A DNA stretch of 17,840 nt, taken from NCBI GenBank assembly GCA_039924425.1, contig JBDTAX010000055.1:1-17840 (forward strand). Reading direction: 5' to 3'. The notes under the pieces are model-generated. The model did not search any database, had not been told where the DNA came from, and was given only the letters and a program-made list of their open reading frames with translations. Source of the stretch: GCA-003244245 sp039924425. Lineage in GTDB: Bacteria; Actinomycetota; Actinomycetes; Mycobacteriales; Pseudonocardiaceae. Position numbers and translations under genes: made by a program. Each line of letters begins with the position of its first letter. The stretch's first letter is position 1. Below, piece by piece: positions 6,660 to 14,057 of this stretch.

Positions 6660-7916
6660 ATGCCGACCCGCAAGCCCTCCTCGCCTCACTCCAGCCCGGT
6701 CACTGAGCCACCCACCGTCACTGAGGCACCCATCGGGGGCCCCGTGGTGGGTACCGCGATGGACGTCGAAGGCCAGCGCACCCCGGAGCAAGTGATCGCG
6801 GGACTGCGTGCCACCAGCGAGGGCGAGGATCTGGTCCAACTGCTCAACCCGGAGGGGCAGCGGGTTTCGCATCCCGAGTTCGAGCTGGAGATCTCCCCAG
6901 TGGAGCTCCAGTCGCTGTATCGGGACATGGTGCTCGTCCGTCGGGCCGATCGGGAGGCCAAAGCCCTGCAGCGGCAGGGTGAGCTCGGCCTGTGGGCCCC
7001 GCTGCTGGGCCAGGAGGCCGCCCAGATCGGCGCCGGCCGCGCGATGGCCCCGCAGGACATGGCTTTCCCGTCCTACCGCGAGCACGGCGTGGCGTGGTGC
7101 CGAGGAGTGGATCCCACCGAGTTGTTCGGCATCTTCCGCGGCGTCGACCAGGGCTCGTGGCATCCGATCAACACCGGGTTGCAGCTGTACACCATCGTGA
7201 TCCCTAACCAGTGCCTGCATGCCACCGGCTACGCGATGGGGCAACGGCTGGACTGCAAGATCGGCGACGCCGAGACCGGTGAGGCCACGATCTGCTTCTT
7301 CGGCGACGGTGCCACCTCGCAGGGTGACCTGCACGAGGCCTTCGTGTGGGCCGCCGTCTACGACGCGCCGGTGGTGTTCTTCTGTCAGAACAATCAGTGG
7401 GCGATCTCCGCGTCACTGGATCGCCAGACCCGGGTGCCGCTGTATCGCCGGGCCCGGGGCTACGGTTTTCCCGGTATCCGGGTGGACGGCAACGACGTGC
7501 TGGCCACCCTGGCCGTCACCCGCTGGGCGCTGCGGGAATGTCGCACCGGCAACGGCCCGGTGCTGATCGAGGCGTGCACCTACCGGATGGACGCGCACAC
7601 CACCTCCGACGACCCGACCCGCTATCAGGTCGCCACCGAGCTGGAGGAATGGAAGCTTAAAGATCCCCTGGAGCGAGTCCGAGCGCACCTGGTGCGGGAC
7701 GGGCTGGCGAGCCCAGAGTTCTTCGACCGCTTGGCCGTCGAAGCCGACGCGCTGGCCGTTCGGCTGCGTGACTACTGTACTTCGATGCCCGCCCCCGGCC
7801 CGGAGCGGATCTTCTCGAAGGTCTACGCCGAACCGTCGCCCGCACTCGACGCGGCCCGTGATGGCTACCTCGCCTACCACAGCTCGTTCTCCGACGCGGG
7901 GAGCGCGCCCCGATGA
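6660..7916 (+). CDS. bkdA: 2-oxoacid dehydrogenase E1 component, alpha subunit (branched-chain type)
   Basis: The 418-residue protein is the thiamine-diphosphate-binding alpha subunit of a 2-oxoacid dehydrogenase; with E1-beta it decarboxylates the oxoacid and passes the acyl group to E2 lipoate. The ThDP/Mg motif runs from GDG (215-217) to NN (244-245, in CQNNQWAIS), and the phosphorylation-loop-like segment YRMDAHTTSDDPTRY is intact. The sequence between 85 and 270 (ADREAKALQRQGELGLW, SYREHGVAWCRG) looks more like branched-chain than pyruvate E1-alpha. I chose the ATG at 6660 because AAGGAG (6647-6652) lies 7 nt upstream; a GTG at 6567 is rejected. The first 35 or so residues are Pro/Ser/Thr-rich and probably disordered. 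The stop overlaps the E1-beta start (ATGA). Confidence 0.9.
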   Translation: MPTRKPSSPHSSPVTEPPTVTEAPIGGPVVGTAMDVEGQRTPEQVIAGLRATSEGEDLVQLLNPEGQRVSHPEFELEISPVELQSLYRDMVLVRRADREAKALQRQGELGLWAPLLGQEAAQIGAGRAMAPQDMAFPSYREHGVAWCRGVDPTELFGIFRGVDQGSWHPINTGLQLYTIVIPNQCLHATGYAMGQRLDCKIGDAETGEATICFFGDGATSQGDLHEAFVWAAVYDAPVVFFCQNNQWAISASLDRQTRVPLYRRARGYGFPGIRVDGNDVLATLAVTRWALRECRTGNGPVLIEACTYRMDAHTTSDDPTRYQVATELEEWKLKDPLERVRAHLVRDGLASPEFFDRLAVEADALAVRLRDYCTSMPAPGPERIFSKVYAEPSPALDAARDGYLAYHSSFSDAGSAPR

Positions 7917-8905
7917 CGGCCACCGCCGCGCCGCAGACGATCACCCTGGCCAAGGGCCTCAACCAGGGACTGCGGGCCGCGATGGAGGCTGACCCCAAAG
8001 TCATCATAATGGGCGAGGACGTCGGGCGGCTCGGTGGTGTGTTCCGGATCACTGACGGCCTGCAGAAGGACTTCGGCGAGCGGCGGGTGTTCGACACCCC
8101 GCTGGGTGAATCGGGGATCATCGGCACCGCGGTCGGGCTCGCGGTCCGGGGCTACCGCCCGGTGTGTGAGATTCAGTTCGATGGGTTCGTCTTCCCCGCC
8201 TTTGACCAGATCGTCTCCCAGCTCGCCAGGCTGCACTACCGCTCGCAGGGCAAGCTGCGGATGCCGGTGGTGGTGCGGATCCCGCACGGCGGCGGTATCG
8301 GCGCCGTCGAGCATCATTCGGAATCCCCAGAGTCCTACTTCGCCCACACTCCGGGACTCAAGGTGCTCTCCTGCGCCAACCCGGTCGACGCCTACTGGAT
8401 GATCCAGCAGGCGATCGCCTGCGACGACCCGGTGATCTTCTTCGAACCCAAGCGGCGGTACTGGGACAAGGCGCCGCTGGACCTCGCGACCGCACCCCCG
8501 CCGCTGTTCAGCTCGCGGGTGCTGCGCGCCGGTACGACCGCGACGGTGGTGGCCTACGGGCCGATGGTGCGCACCGTGCTGGATGCCGCGACCGTCGCCG
8601 AGCGGGACGGCCAGACGCTGGAGGTGATCGATCTGCGTACCTTGTCGCCGTTGGATCTGGCGCCGGTGTTCGACTCGGTGCGCCGCACCGGGCGGTTGAT
8701 CTGCGTGTCCGAGGCGCCGGGCGAGGTTTCGCTGACCTCCGAAGTGGCCGCCCGGGTGTCCCAGGAATGTTTCTACTCGCTGGAGGCTCCGGTGTTGCGG
8801 GTGACCGGGTTCGACACCCCGTACCCGCCCGCGAAGTGCGAGGAGGACTACCTGCCCGATCTGGACCGGGTTCTCGACGCTGTCGACCGAGCACTGAAGT
8901 ACTGA
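7913..8905 (+). CDS. bkdB: 2-oxoacid dehydrogenase E1 component, beta subunit
   Basis: This 330-residue protein is a full-length E1-beta: it has the GEDVGRLGGVFRITDGL segment, the DTPLGESGIIGTAVGLA motif, the FDQIVSQLARLHYRSQGK region, and EHHSESPESYFAHTPGL of the pyrimidine-domain active-site side. The C-terminal transketolase-type domain includes EVIDLRTLSPLD and a late VTGFDTPYPPAKCEE segment typical of the family. It pairs with E1-alpha into an alpha2-beta2 tetramer. Its ATG overlaps the E1-alpha stop by 4 bases, with GGGGAG (7898-7903) upstream, so the subunits are translationally coupled and probably made in equal amounts. The substrate, branched-chain versus pyruvate, cannot be fixed from this subunit alone. 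Confidence 0.92.
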   Translation: MTATAAPQTITLAKGLNQGLRAAMEADPKVIIMGEDVGRLGGVFRITDGLQKDFGERRVFDTPLGESGIIGTAVGLAVRGYRPVCEIQFDGFVFPAFDQIVSQLARLHYRSQGKLRMPVVVRIPHGGGIGAVEHHSESPESYFAHTPGLKVLSCANPVDAYWMIQQAIACDDPVIFFEPKRRYWDKAPLDLATAPPPLFSSRVLRAGTTATVVAYGPMVRTVLDAATVAERDGQTLEVIDLRTLSPLDLAPVFDSVRRTGRLICVSEAPGEVSLTSEVAARVSQECFYSLEAPVLRVTGFDTPYPPAKCEEDYLPDLDRVLDAVDRALKY

Positions 8906-8909
8906 CGAG

Positions 8910-10220
8910 ATGACCCGCATCTTCGCGCTGCCCGATGTCGGGGAAGGGCTCACCGAGGCGGAGATCCTGCGCTGGTGTGTCACGCCCGGGGACACCGTCA
9001 CCGTCAACCAGGTGATCATCGAGATCGAGACGGCGAAGGCCGCCGTTGAGCTGCCCAGTCCTTACGCCGGAGTGGTCAGCGAGTTGTTCGCCGAACCTGG
9101 CGCCACCGTGGCCGTGGGCGCCCCGCTGATTGCGATCGACACCGGCTCCCCCCACACCGGCTCCCCCCACACCGGCTCCACCGACGCTGGTCCTACCGAA
9201 GCTGGCCCCAGCAACGTCACAGTCACGGCGGAGCCTGTCCCAGCGGGCGTGATCGGTGAGCGGGGGCCCAGCGGGCGGATCACGACCCTGGTCGGTTATG
9301 GCCCGCAGGTCGCGGCCGTGACCCGGCGTCAGCGCAAGGCCGTGGTACCTGCCCCGGGCTCGACTCCGCTGGCCAAGCCGCCGGTGCGCAAGCTGGCCAA
9401 GGAGTTGGGGATCGACCTGCGGGCAGTGGCCGGCTCCGGAACCGGCGGAGTGATCACCCGGCAAGACGTGCAGCACGCCGCCCATCCCGTCGGCGATGGC
9501 ACCGCCACTGGGTCTGGTGTTCCTGGGCAGCGCCGTGAGCCCGTCCGCGGGGTGCGCAAGGCCACCGCGGCGGCGGTGGTGTCCTCGGCGTTCACCGCGC
9601 CGCACGTCACAGTGTTCATCACCGTCGACGTCACGCCGATGATGGAACTGCGGGACCGCCTGGCGGCCCAGCCGCAATTCCGGGACGTGAAACTGAGCCC
9701 GCTGGTGTTCGCGGCCCGAGCGGTGTGCCTGGCGGTGCGGCGGACCTCGGAGGTCAACGCCAGCTGGGACGAGGCGACCGGTGAGATCGTCTACTTCGAC
9801 TACGTGCATCTCGGGATCGCCGCCGCCACCCCGCGCGGGCTGGTGGTGCCCAAGATCCGCGACGCCGACCGGATGTCGCTGCGCGAGCTCGCCATCGCGC
9901 TGAACGAGCTGGCGGCATCGGCTCGGGCGGGGCGTGCCACCCCGGGGGAGCTGCTCGGCGGGACGATCACCATCACCAACATCGGAGTCTTCGGGGTGGA
10001 CACCGGCACCCCGATCCTCAACCCCGGCGAGTCGGCGATCCTCGCCCTCGGCGCGATTCGGGACCTGCCGTGGGTCCTCGACGGCGCCGTGGTGCCCCGC
10101 AAGGTCTGTCAGCTGGCCCTGTCCGTGGACCACCGCGTAGTAGACGGCCAACAAGCCGCCCAATTCCTCGCCGACATCGCCTCCCTCCTCACCGACCCCG
10201 CCCAAGCGATCACCTTCTAA
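8910..10220 (+). CDS. bkdC: 2-oxoacid dehydrogenase E2 component (dihydrolipoamide acyltransferase)
   Basis: The 436-residue protein has the full E2 layout. A single lipoyl domain (about 1-76) carries K43 in IEIETAKAAVE as the lipoylation site. A flexible Gly/Thr/Pro linker (77-115) contains tandem GSPHT units. A peripheral subunit-binding domain (about 152-189; STPLAKPPVRKLAKELG, GTGGVITRQDV) would hold E1 or E3. The acyltransferase domain (about 212-436) ends with the catalytic DHRVVDG (H408, D412). E2 forms the core of the complex and moves the acyl group to CoA. The ATG lies 4 nt after the E1-beta stop. The DNA of the linker has a 15-bp tandem repeat. No E3 gene follows; the gene ends 12 bp before a palindromic repeat. 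Confidence 0.93.
   Translation: MTRIFALPDVGEGLTEAEILRWCVTPGDTVTVNQVIIEIETAKAAVELPSPYAGVVSELFAEPGATVAVGAPLIAIDTGSPHTGSPHTGSTDAGPTEAGPSNVTVTAEPVPAGVIGERGPSGRITTLVGYGPQVAAVTRRQRKAVVPAPGSTPLAKPPVRKLAKELGIDLRAVAGSGTGGVITRQDVQHAAHPVGDGTATGSGVPGQRREPVRGVRKATAAAVVSSAFTAPHVTVFITVDVTPMMELRDRLAAQPQFRDVKLSPLVFAARAVCLAVRRTSEVNASWDEATGEIVYFDYVHLGIAAATPRGLVVPKIRDADRMSLRELAIALNELAASARAGRATPGELLGGTITITNIGVFGVDTGTPILNPGESAILALGAIRDLPWVLDGAVVPRKVCQLALSVDHRVVDGQQAAQFLADIASLLTDPAQAITF
9141..9179. repeat. 15-bp tandem repeat (2.6 copies) in the E2 interdomain linker
   Basis: ACCGGCTCCCCCCAC is perfectly repeated at 9141-9155 and 9156-9170, followed by ACCGGCTCC (9171-9179). It encodes repeated T-G-S-P-H units between the lipoyl and subunit-binding domains, where length changes are tolerated. 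Confidence 0.92.
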
Positions 10221-10232
10221 CCCCACTTTGGC

Positions 10233-10294
10233 GCATTCAGCGGGCTCAACGGGATTATCCGCACCCCATTTACCACGCTGAGCCCGCTGAATGC
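10233..10294. repeat. Dispersed palindromic repeat, copy 1
   Basis: GCATTCAGCGGGCTCA (10233-10248) and TGAGCCCGCTGAATGC (10279-10294) are perfect 16-bp arms around a 30-nt loop. It starts 12 bp after the E2 stop and could act as a transcription end in either direction, although no T-tract follows. A second copy lies at 11283-11348 with loop of the same length, 24 of 30 loop bases matching. Confidence 0.9.
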
Positions 10295-10313
10295 ATGGCG
10301 TGGCGTGTGGGGT

Positions 10314-10340
10314 TGTGGACGGTGGGTGTGATGTGGATAA
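10314..10340 (+). other. Two same-orientation DnaA-box matches
   Basis: TGTGGACGG (10314-10322) and TGTGGATAA (10332-10340) are, on the minus strand, CCGTCCACA and TTATCCACA. The second is the classical DnaA box; the first fits the degenerate actinobacterial form. They start 18 bp apart. Two matches are too few for an origin, and dnaA/dnaN are not nearby; a chance match or a small DnaA-binding site are both possible. Confidence 0.35.
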
Positions 10341-10363
10341 GTCGCGGGTTTTGAGGGTTTGGT

Positions 10364-10387
10364 GGGCGGTGGGCGGCGGGGGTTGGG
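10364..10387 (+). other. G-quadruplex-type motif before the AbiEi-like gene
   Basis: Four G-runs (GGG, GGG, GGGGG, GGG) are separated by 4, 4 and 2 nt on the plus strand, 13 nt before the ATG at 10401. The motif is visible; folding is inference. Confidence 0.4.
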
Positions 10388-10400
10388 TAATGATGCCTGT

Positions 10401-11333
10401 ATGGGGAGACGGGTGCGGTTGGTGGATCTGGCCGGCGTGTTTCGCGGCACAGAAGCGTTGGCGGCTGGTGTGGTCACGAAGGAACAACTGCGGGGTCCCG
10501 GCGTGCGCAGATTGTTCCGTGATGTGTATCTGCCCGCCGGGGTACCGTTGACTCACCAGCGACGGTGCGAGGGTGCGGCGCTCCTCGCGCCACCCGAGGC
10601 GGTTCTCACCGGCAGGTCCGCCGCAACCATGCGCGGTGTGGAACTGGCTCGGCCCGCTGACCCGGTGGAGTTCGTGGTGGACGAGCGTTACCGATTCGGC
10701 CCGATCCGGGGCATCATCGTCAAGCGCACGGCTCTGAACAGTACGGACTGGCAGGACCGCAACGGTGTGCGAATCGCCAGCTCGGCGCGACTGGGTCTGG
10801 ACTTGGCCGCGCGATCGGATCTGCGGGGTGCGGTTGCGGATCTGGATGAGGTGCTGCGCGCTGGCCACGTCAATCGTGCCGAGCTGGAGGAACGGTTGCG
10901 GGCGTGTCACGAGCATGGGGTGGTCCGGGCCCGGCGAGCGGTCGCGCTCACCGATCCGCGGGCGCAGTCGCGGCCGGAGTCTGAGCTGAGAGTGGTGCTG
11001 CACCTGGCCGACTTGCACCCGGAACCTCAAGTGCAGGTGTGGGACGCCACAGGTCTGGTGTGCTGGCTTGATCTGGCTTTCCGGCAATGGCGGGTGGGCA
11101 TCGCCTATGACGGTCAGTGGCATGCGTTGCGACTGCAGCTAAGCAAGGATCGACGCATGCTCAACCGCTTGCAGGCCCTAGACTGGGAGATCGTTTTCGT
11201 CACCGCCGACGACCTCTACCACCGCAACCCCAAAAACCTCATCCACACCATCCAAGCCGCTCTCACCAAATCCCGCACAAATCCGCATTCAGCGGGCTCA
11301 ACGGGGTCATCCGCACCGCTTTTACACCGCTGA
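10401..11333 (+). CDS. AbiEi-like N-terminal domain fused to a PD-(D/E)XK/Vsr-like nuclease-fold domain
   Basis: The 310-residue protein resembles a common actinobacterial architecture. Residues about 7-75 match the winged-helix, AbiEi-antitoxin-like start (DLAGVFRGTEALAAGVVTKEQLRG, FRDVYLPAG, then LLAPPEAVLTGRSAA). Residues about 190-285 carry a Vsr/DUF559-like nuclease pattern: E193/E195, D224 in CWLDLAF, AYDGQWH (D237, H241), D250 in SKDRRM and the WEIVFVTADDL strand. Whether it cuts DNA or is a regulatory antitoxin-like protein is unknown; no toxin partner is adjacent. The ATG at 10401 has no Shine-Dalgarno. The last 16 codons (295-310) and the TGA lie inside palindromic repeat copy 2, so the natural C-terminus seems to have been replaced or extended by the repeat. 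Confidence 0.75.
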   Translation: MGRRVRLVDLAGVFRGTEALAAGVVTKEQLRGPGVRRLFRDVYLPAGVPLTHQRRCEGAALLAPPEAVLTGRSAATMRGVELARPADPVEFVVDERYRFGPIRGIIVKRTALNSTDWQDRNGVRIASSARLGLDLAARSDLRGAVADLDEVLRAGHVNRAELEERLRACHEHGVVRARRAVALTDPRAQSRPESELRVVLHLADLHPEPQVQVWDATGLVCWLDLAFRQWRVGIAYDGQWHALRLQLSKDRRMLNRLQALDWEIVFVTADDLYHRNPKNLIHTIQAALTKSRTNPHSAGSTGSSAPLLHR

Positions 11334-11348
11334 GCCCGCTGAATGCGG
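11283..11348. repeat. Dispersed palindromic repeat, copy 2, overlapping the end of the AbiEi-like gene
   Basis: CCGCATTCAGCGGGCTCA (11283-11300) and TGAGCCCGCTGAATGCGG (11331-11348) are perfect 18-bp arms around a 30-nt loop. The 16-bp core of the arms is identical to copy 1. The first three bases of the right arm are the TGA stop of the gene at 10401-11333. Confidence 0.92.
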
Positions 11349-11352
11349 TAGC

Positions 11353-11382
11353 GGGGGGTGGGGGTGGGGTGTAACGATGGGG
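11353..11382 (+). other. G-quadruplex-type motif after palindromic repeat copy 2
   Basis: Runs of 6, 5, 4 and 4 G are separated by T, T and a 9-nt spacer on the plus strand, starting 5 bp after repeat copy 2. In the rest of 11349-11537 I see no clear promoter and no further gene. Confidence 0.4.
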
Positions 11383-11537
11383 CGCTTGGTGGCGACAACA
11401 TGGTTGAGGGTGTCGGATCCGTACGCGCTGGGGGAGTGGGTGGGGTGAGAGAACTCGGGCGGTGGTCCGGACTGGGCATGATGATGGAGGGGGTCGGCAA
11501 CGCTACATCAGGGGTGAGACACTCGGATCGAGCTGGC

Positions 11538-12701
11538 ATGTGGATGACTCTCGACGGGAATCCCTGCGGGGACCTTGACGTGGTGGTGCGGGAAGATCCC
11601 GGCATTGAGGCGCTCCAGGCGTGGGATCTGCTGGTGGATCGCACCCCTGGCACTGACGTCACCCAGCTCTCGGTCTGGGCGGGGTTGCGCGGCCGGGTCG
11701 GCTTCACTCCGCTGTATCTGCTGGCCTACCGCGCTGGCGAGCTGGTCGGTGGGGCGCAGATCTTGACCCGGCGGGTGCCTGTGCTGGGCCTGGTGGGTTA
11801 CCTCCCTTACGGCCCGCTCGTCACCCCCGGCGCTGAGACTGTTGATGACATCCGTCGCGCCCTGGTCGATGCGCTCCTGACGCTGGGCCAGCGGTGGCTG
11901 CGGATCCTGTTCATCCAACCGCCCGAAGGCGCTCAAGCCACCAGCGATGAGCTGCTCCGCCGCGGTTTTCGCCCGTCGTCGGCCGGTATCGCGCCGCAGG
12001 GCTCGATCCGGATCGACCTGACGGCCGACCTTGCGGAGATTCGCGCCAAGTTCGGCAAGCGGCTCAAATCCTGGACCAACCGTTGGGAATCCCGAGGTGT
12101 CACGGTCCGGGCCGGAGACGAGCGGGACATCCCGCTGCTCGCCGAGCTGATGGCCAGTTCGGCGCAACACCAGGGCTACACCCCGTTGCCACTGGATTAC
12201 ATGACTGCGCTGTACCGGGAGCTGGCCGCCACCGGGCATGCCGTGCTGTACGTCGGCGAGGTGAATGGCGTGCCAGTCGCCGCCGACCTGATGACCGGTT
12301 GCGGCGGCATGGTCCGCGGCCGGCTGTCCGGGTTCGACCGCGCTGGCGAGGCGATGCGGCTCAGTGTGCCGGCGGCCATCCGGTGGGAGATGATCAAATG
12401 GGCGAAAGGGCGCGGGTACCGCTGGTTCGACTTCGGCGGGTTGCGTTCGGAGACCTTGACGGCGCTGCTGGACTCAACCGAGCATGGCGCTGACACGTTG
12501 CCGACCGCCGACCAGCCCAAGGTCACCTTCGGGGGTACCGCGTTCCGCTACCCCACGCCAGTTGAGATGATCAGGCCGGCGGCGCTGCGAGTTGCCTACG
12601 ACCTCGCGTGGCGTTCCGCAACGGGTCGTAAGTTGTTCGCGCAGGCGCAAAGCCTGCTTCGCGGCTCCCGATCACGTGGCACCCGATCGTCCTCGCGCTA
12701 G
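11538..12701 (+). CDS. FemAB/GNAT-fold transferase (peptidoglycan bridge-type or BioF2-like acyltransferase)
   Basis: From the ATG at 11538 the protein has 387 residues and the look of two linked GNAT-fold halves. Diagnostic stretches are VGYLPYGPLV (87-95), FGKRLKSWTNRWESRGVTV (172-190, the basic FemAB-type KFGKRLKSWTNR), the ELMASSAQHQGY helix, VGEVNGVPVAADLM and KGRGYRWFDFGGL (290-302; DFGG is typical of the second domain). FemX/FemAB enzymes add amino acids from aminoacyl-tRNA to lipid II; related Acetyltransf_6 proteins use acyl-CoA in capsule or secondary metabolism. The start is uncertain: the frame is open from 11358, but the upstream part is Gly/Val/Met-rich without family features. 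The first FAD monooxygenase starts 90 bp downstream. Confidence 0.8.
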   Translation: MWMTLDGNPCGDLDVVVREDPGIEALQAWDLLVDRTPGTDVTQLSVWAGLRGRVGFTPLYLLAYRAGELVGGAQILTRRVPVLGLVGYLPYGPLVTPGAETVDDIRRALVDALLTLGQRWLRILFIQPPEGAQATSDELLRRGFRPSSAGIAPQGSIRIDLTADLAEIRAKFGKRLKSWTNRWESRGVTVRAGDERDIPLLAELMASSAQHQGYTPLPLDYMTALYRELAATGHAVLYVGEVNGVPVAADLMTGCGGMVRGRLSGFDRAGEAMRLSVPAAIRWEMIKWAKGRGYRWFDFGGLRSETLTALLDSTEHGADTLPTADQPKVTFGGTAFRYPTPVEMIRPAALRVAYDLAWRSATGRKLFAQAQSLLRGSRSRGTRSSSR

Positions 12702-12721
12702 TCAGTGCAATTGTTCGCCAT

Positions 12722-12751
12722 GCGATCGGCACCAGTGCGATCGGCACCAGT
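12722..12751. repeat. 15-bp tandem duplication in the leader of the first monooxygenase
   Basis: GCGATCGGCACCAGT occurs at 12722-12736 and 12737-12751 without mismatch, followed by a decayed third start (GCAATCG). It lies 40 bp before the ATG at 12792. It could be a regulator site or a slippage product. Confidence 0.9.
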
Positions 12752-12791
12752 GCAATCGCTCGCCGTCAATGAGGGAGGCGGAGGGGAAGAT

Positions 12792-14033
12792 ATGAAAATT
12801 GTGTGCGTCGGTGGTGGTCCCGCAGGTCTTTATTTCGCTATTTCCGCAAAATCGCGCAATCCTGATCATGATATCACTGTTATCGAGCGCAACCCCCGTG
12901 GGGTGACGTACGGCTGGGGCGTCACGTTTTCCGACGCGCTGCTCGACTGTCTCTACGACAACGATCCCCCGAGCGCGCGACAGATATTCGACAGTCCAGC
13001 CTCCTGGGGAAACCAGGAAGTGCACGTCCGAGGCGAACGACGGGCCCATCTCGGTGGGTATGGGTTTGCCATCGGTCGCAAACATCTTCTCGACATCCTG
13101 GTTCGGCGAGCGTTGGAGCTCGGTGTCGACATCCATTTCCAACGCGAGGTCAAGGAGCTGTCCGAGTTCGCTGACGCTGATTTGATCATTGCCTGTGACG
13201 GCGTGAACAGCCGTGTGCGCAGGCTCCAGGGTGAGCACTTCCAGACCGTTGTCGACGTGGGTCGGAACAAGTACATCTGGCTTGGCACCCACCGGGTCTT
13301 CGACTCTTTCATGTTCGCGTTCGAAGAGACGGCCGCCGGTTGGATCTGGTTCTACTCGTACCCCTTCAACGCCGATACCACCACCTTTATCGTCGAATGC
13401 GCGCCAGAGACCTGGAAAGGGCTCGGTTTCGACGGACTGGGGCCCGACGAGAGCATCGCGCTGCTGGAAGAAATCTTCGCGCACCACCTCGACGGTCACG
13501 CGCTCATGAACCCGATGCGCGATTTCGGCAAGACGCCATGGATCGAGTTCACCCGGGTCGCCAATACCGTGTGGCATCATGACAACATCGTGCTCATGGG
13601 TGACGCTGCGCACACCACGCACTTCTCGATCGGGTCAGGCACCACGCTGGCGATGCAGGATGCGGTCGTGCTTGCCGAGAGTCTGGACGCTCACGGTGAC
13701 CTCCAGGTGGCCCTCAGGAACTATGAGGAGAAGCGCCGCGCGGCGATAATAAGTTCGCAGAACGCGGCGGCGCTCAGCACCGAGTGGTTTGAGCATGTCC
13801 CGAGCTACATCGATCTGCCGATCACTCGATTCGCCTATTCGCTCTGGAAGCGTCGCGGAAACTATCCACCGTGGCGTTATCACCTTCACCTGGCCACTCA
13901 GGTTGCGACACTGCGGATGCTGCGGCGATCCCTCAGTGCGTTGCGGAACGGTTTCCGATGCCGCCGACGGATGAAGCTGGCGAATACCCGACAGTTTGTG
14001 TATCCAGTAAGCTATGCGCGCGAAGATGCGTGA
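12792..14033 (+). CDS. FAD-dependent aromatic monooxygenase, salicylyl-CoA 5-hydroxylase-like (paralogue 1)
   Basis: The 413-residue protein is a class A flavin hydroxylase. It has the N-terminal FAD motif GGGPAGLY (7-14), E32 closing strand 2, GWGVTFSDALLD (41-52), IIACDGVNS with D136-G137, and VLMGDAAHTTHFSIGSGT with G270-D271. GWGV and GDAAHTTHFSIGSG are typical of the salicylyl-CoA 5-hydroxylase/2-aminobenzoyl-CoA monooxygenase group; the second reductase domain of the bifunctional members is absent. Substrate is unknown: such enzymes hydroxylate an aromatic ring, often as a CoA thioester. GGAGG (12780-12784) supports the ATG at 12792; a GTG at 12705 would add an unlikely tail. Of the first 32 codons 20 end in A or T, unlike most neighbours. 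The C-terminal 50 residues are Arg-rich. Confidence 0.85.
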   Translation: MKIVCVGGGPAGLYFAISAKSRNPDHDITVIERNPRGVTYGWGVTFSDALLDCLYDNDPPSARQIFDSPASWGNQEVHVRGERRAHLGGYGFAIGRKHLLDILVRRALELGVDIHFQREVKELSEFADADLIIACDGVNSRVRRLQGEHFQTVVDVGRNKYIWLGTHRVFDSFMFAFEETAAGWIWFYSYPFNADTTTFIVECAPETWKGLGFDGLGPDESIALLEEIFAHHLDGHALMNPMRDFGKTPWIEFTRVANTVWHHDNIVLMGDAAHTTHFSIGSGTTLAMQDAVVLAESLDAHGDLQVALRNYEEKRRAAIISSQNAAALSTEWFEHVPSYIDLPITRFAYSLWKRRGNYPPWRYHLHLATQVATLRMLRRSLSALRNGFRCRRRMKLANTRQFVYPVSYAREDA

Positions 14034-14057
14034 CCAGGAAGGCGGGGTGAACGCGAC

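Noticed and set aside
9062..9283. Short minus frame with repeated EPVWG units
   Set aside because: The repeats come from the 15-bp tandem repeat of the E2 linker read on the wrong strand.
10314..10340. Replication origin
   Set aside because: Only two or three DnaA-box matches, no AT-rich unwinding region and no dnaA, dnaN or parAB genes nearby.
8508..11123. Minus-strand open frame of 871 codons opposite the E1-beta end, E2 and AbiEi-like genes
   Set aside because: It is antisense to three well-recognised genes, has low-complexity His/Arg/Gly/Pro composition and spans a palindromic repeat. Long antisense frames are common in GC-rich coding DNA.
10233..11348. Composite transposon or insertion sequence bounded by the two palindromic repeats
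   Set aside because: No transposase is present between them and no target-site duplication is evident; a dispersed palindromic element is the simpler reading.
12705..12791. Upstream GTG start for the first monooxygenase
   Set aside because: It would put a repeat-encoded tail before the N-terminal FAD motif; the ATG at 12792 has a good ribosome binding site and aligns with paralogue 2.
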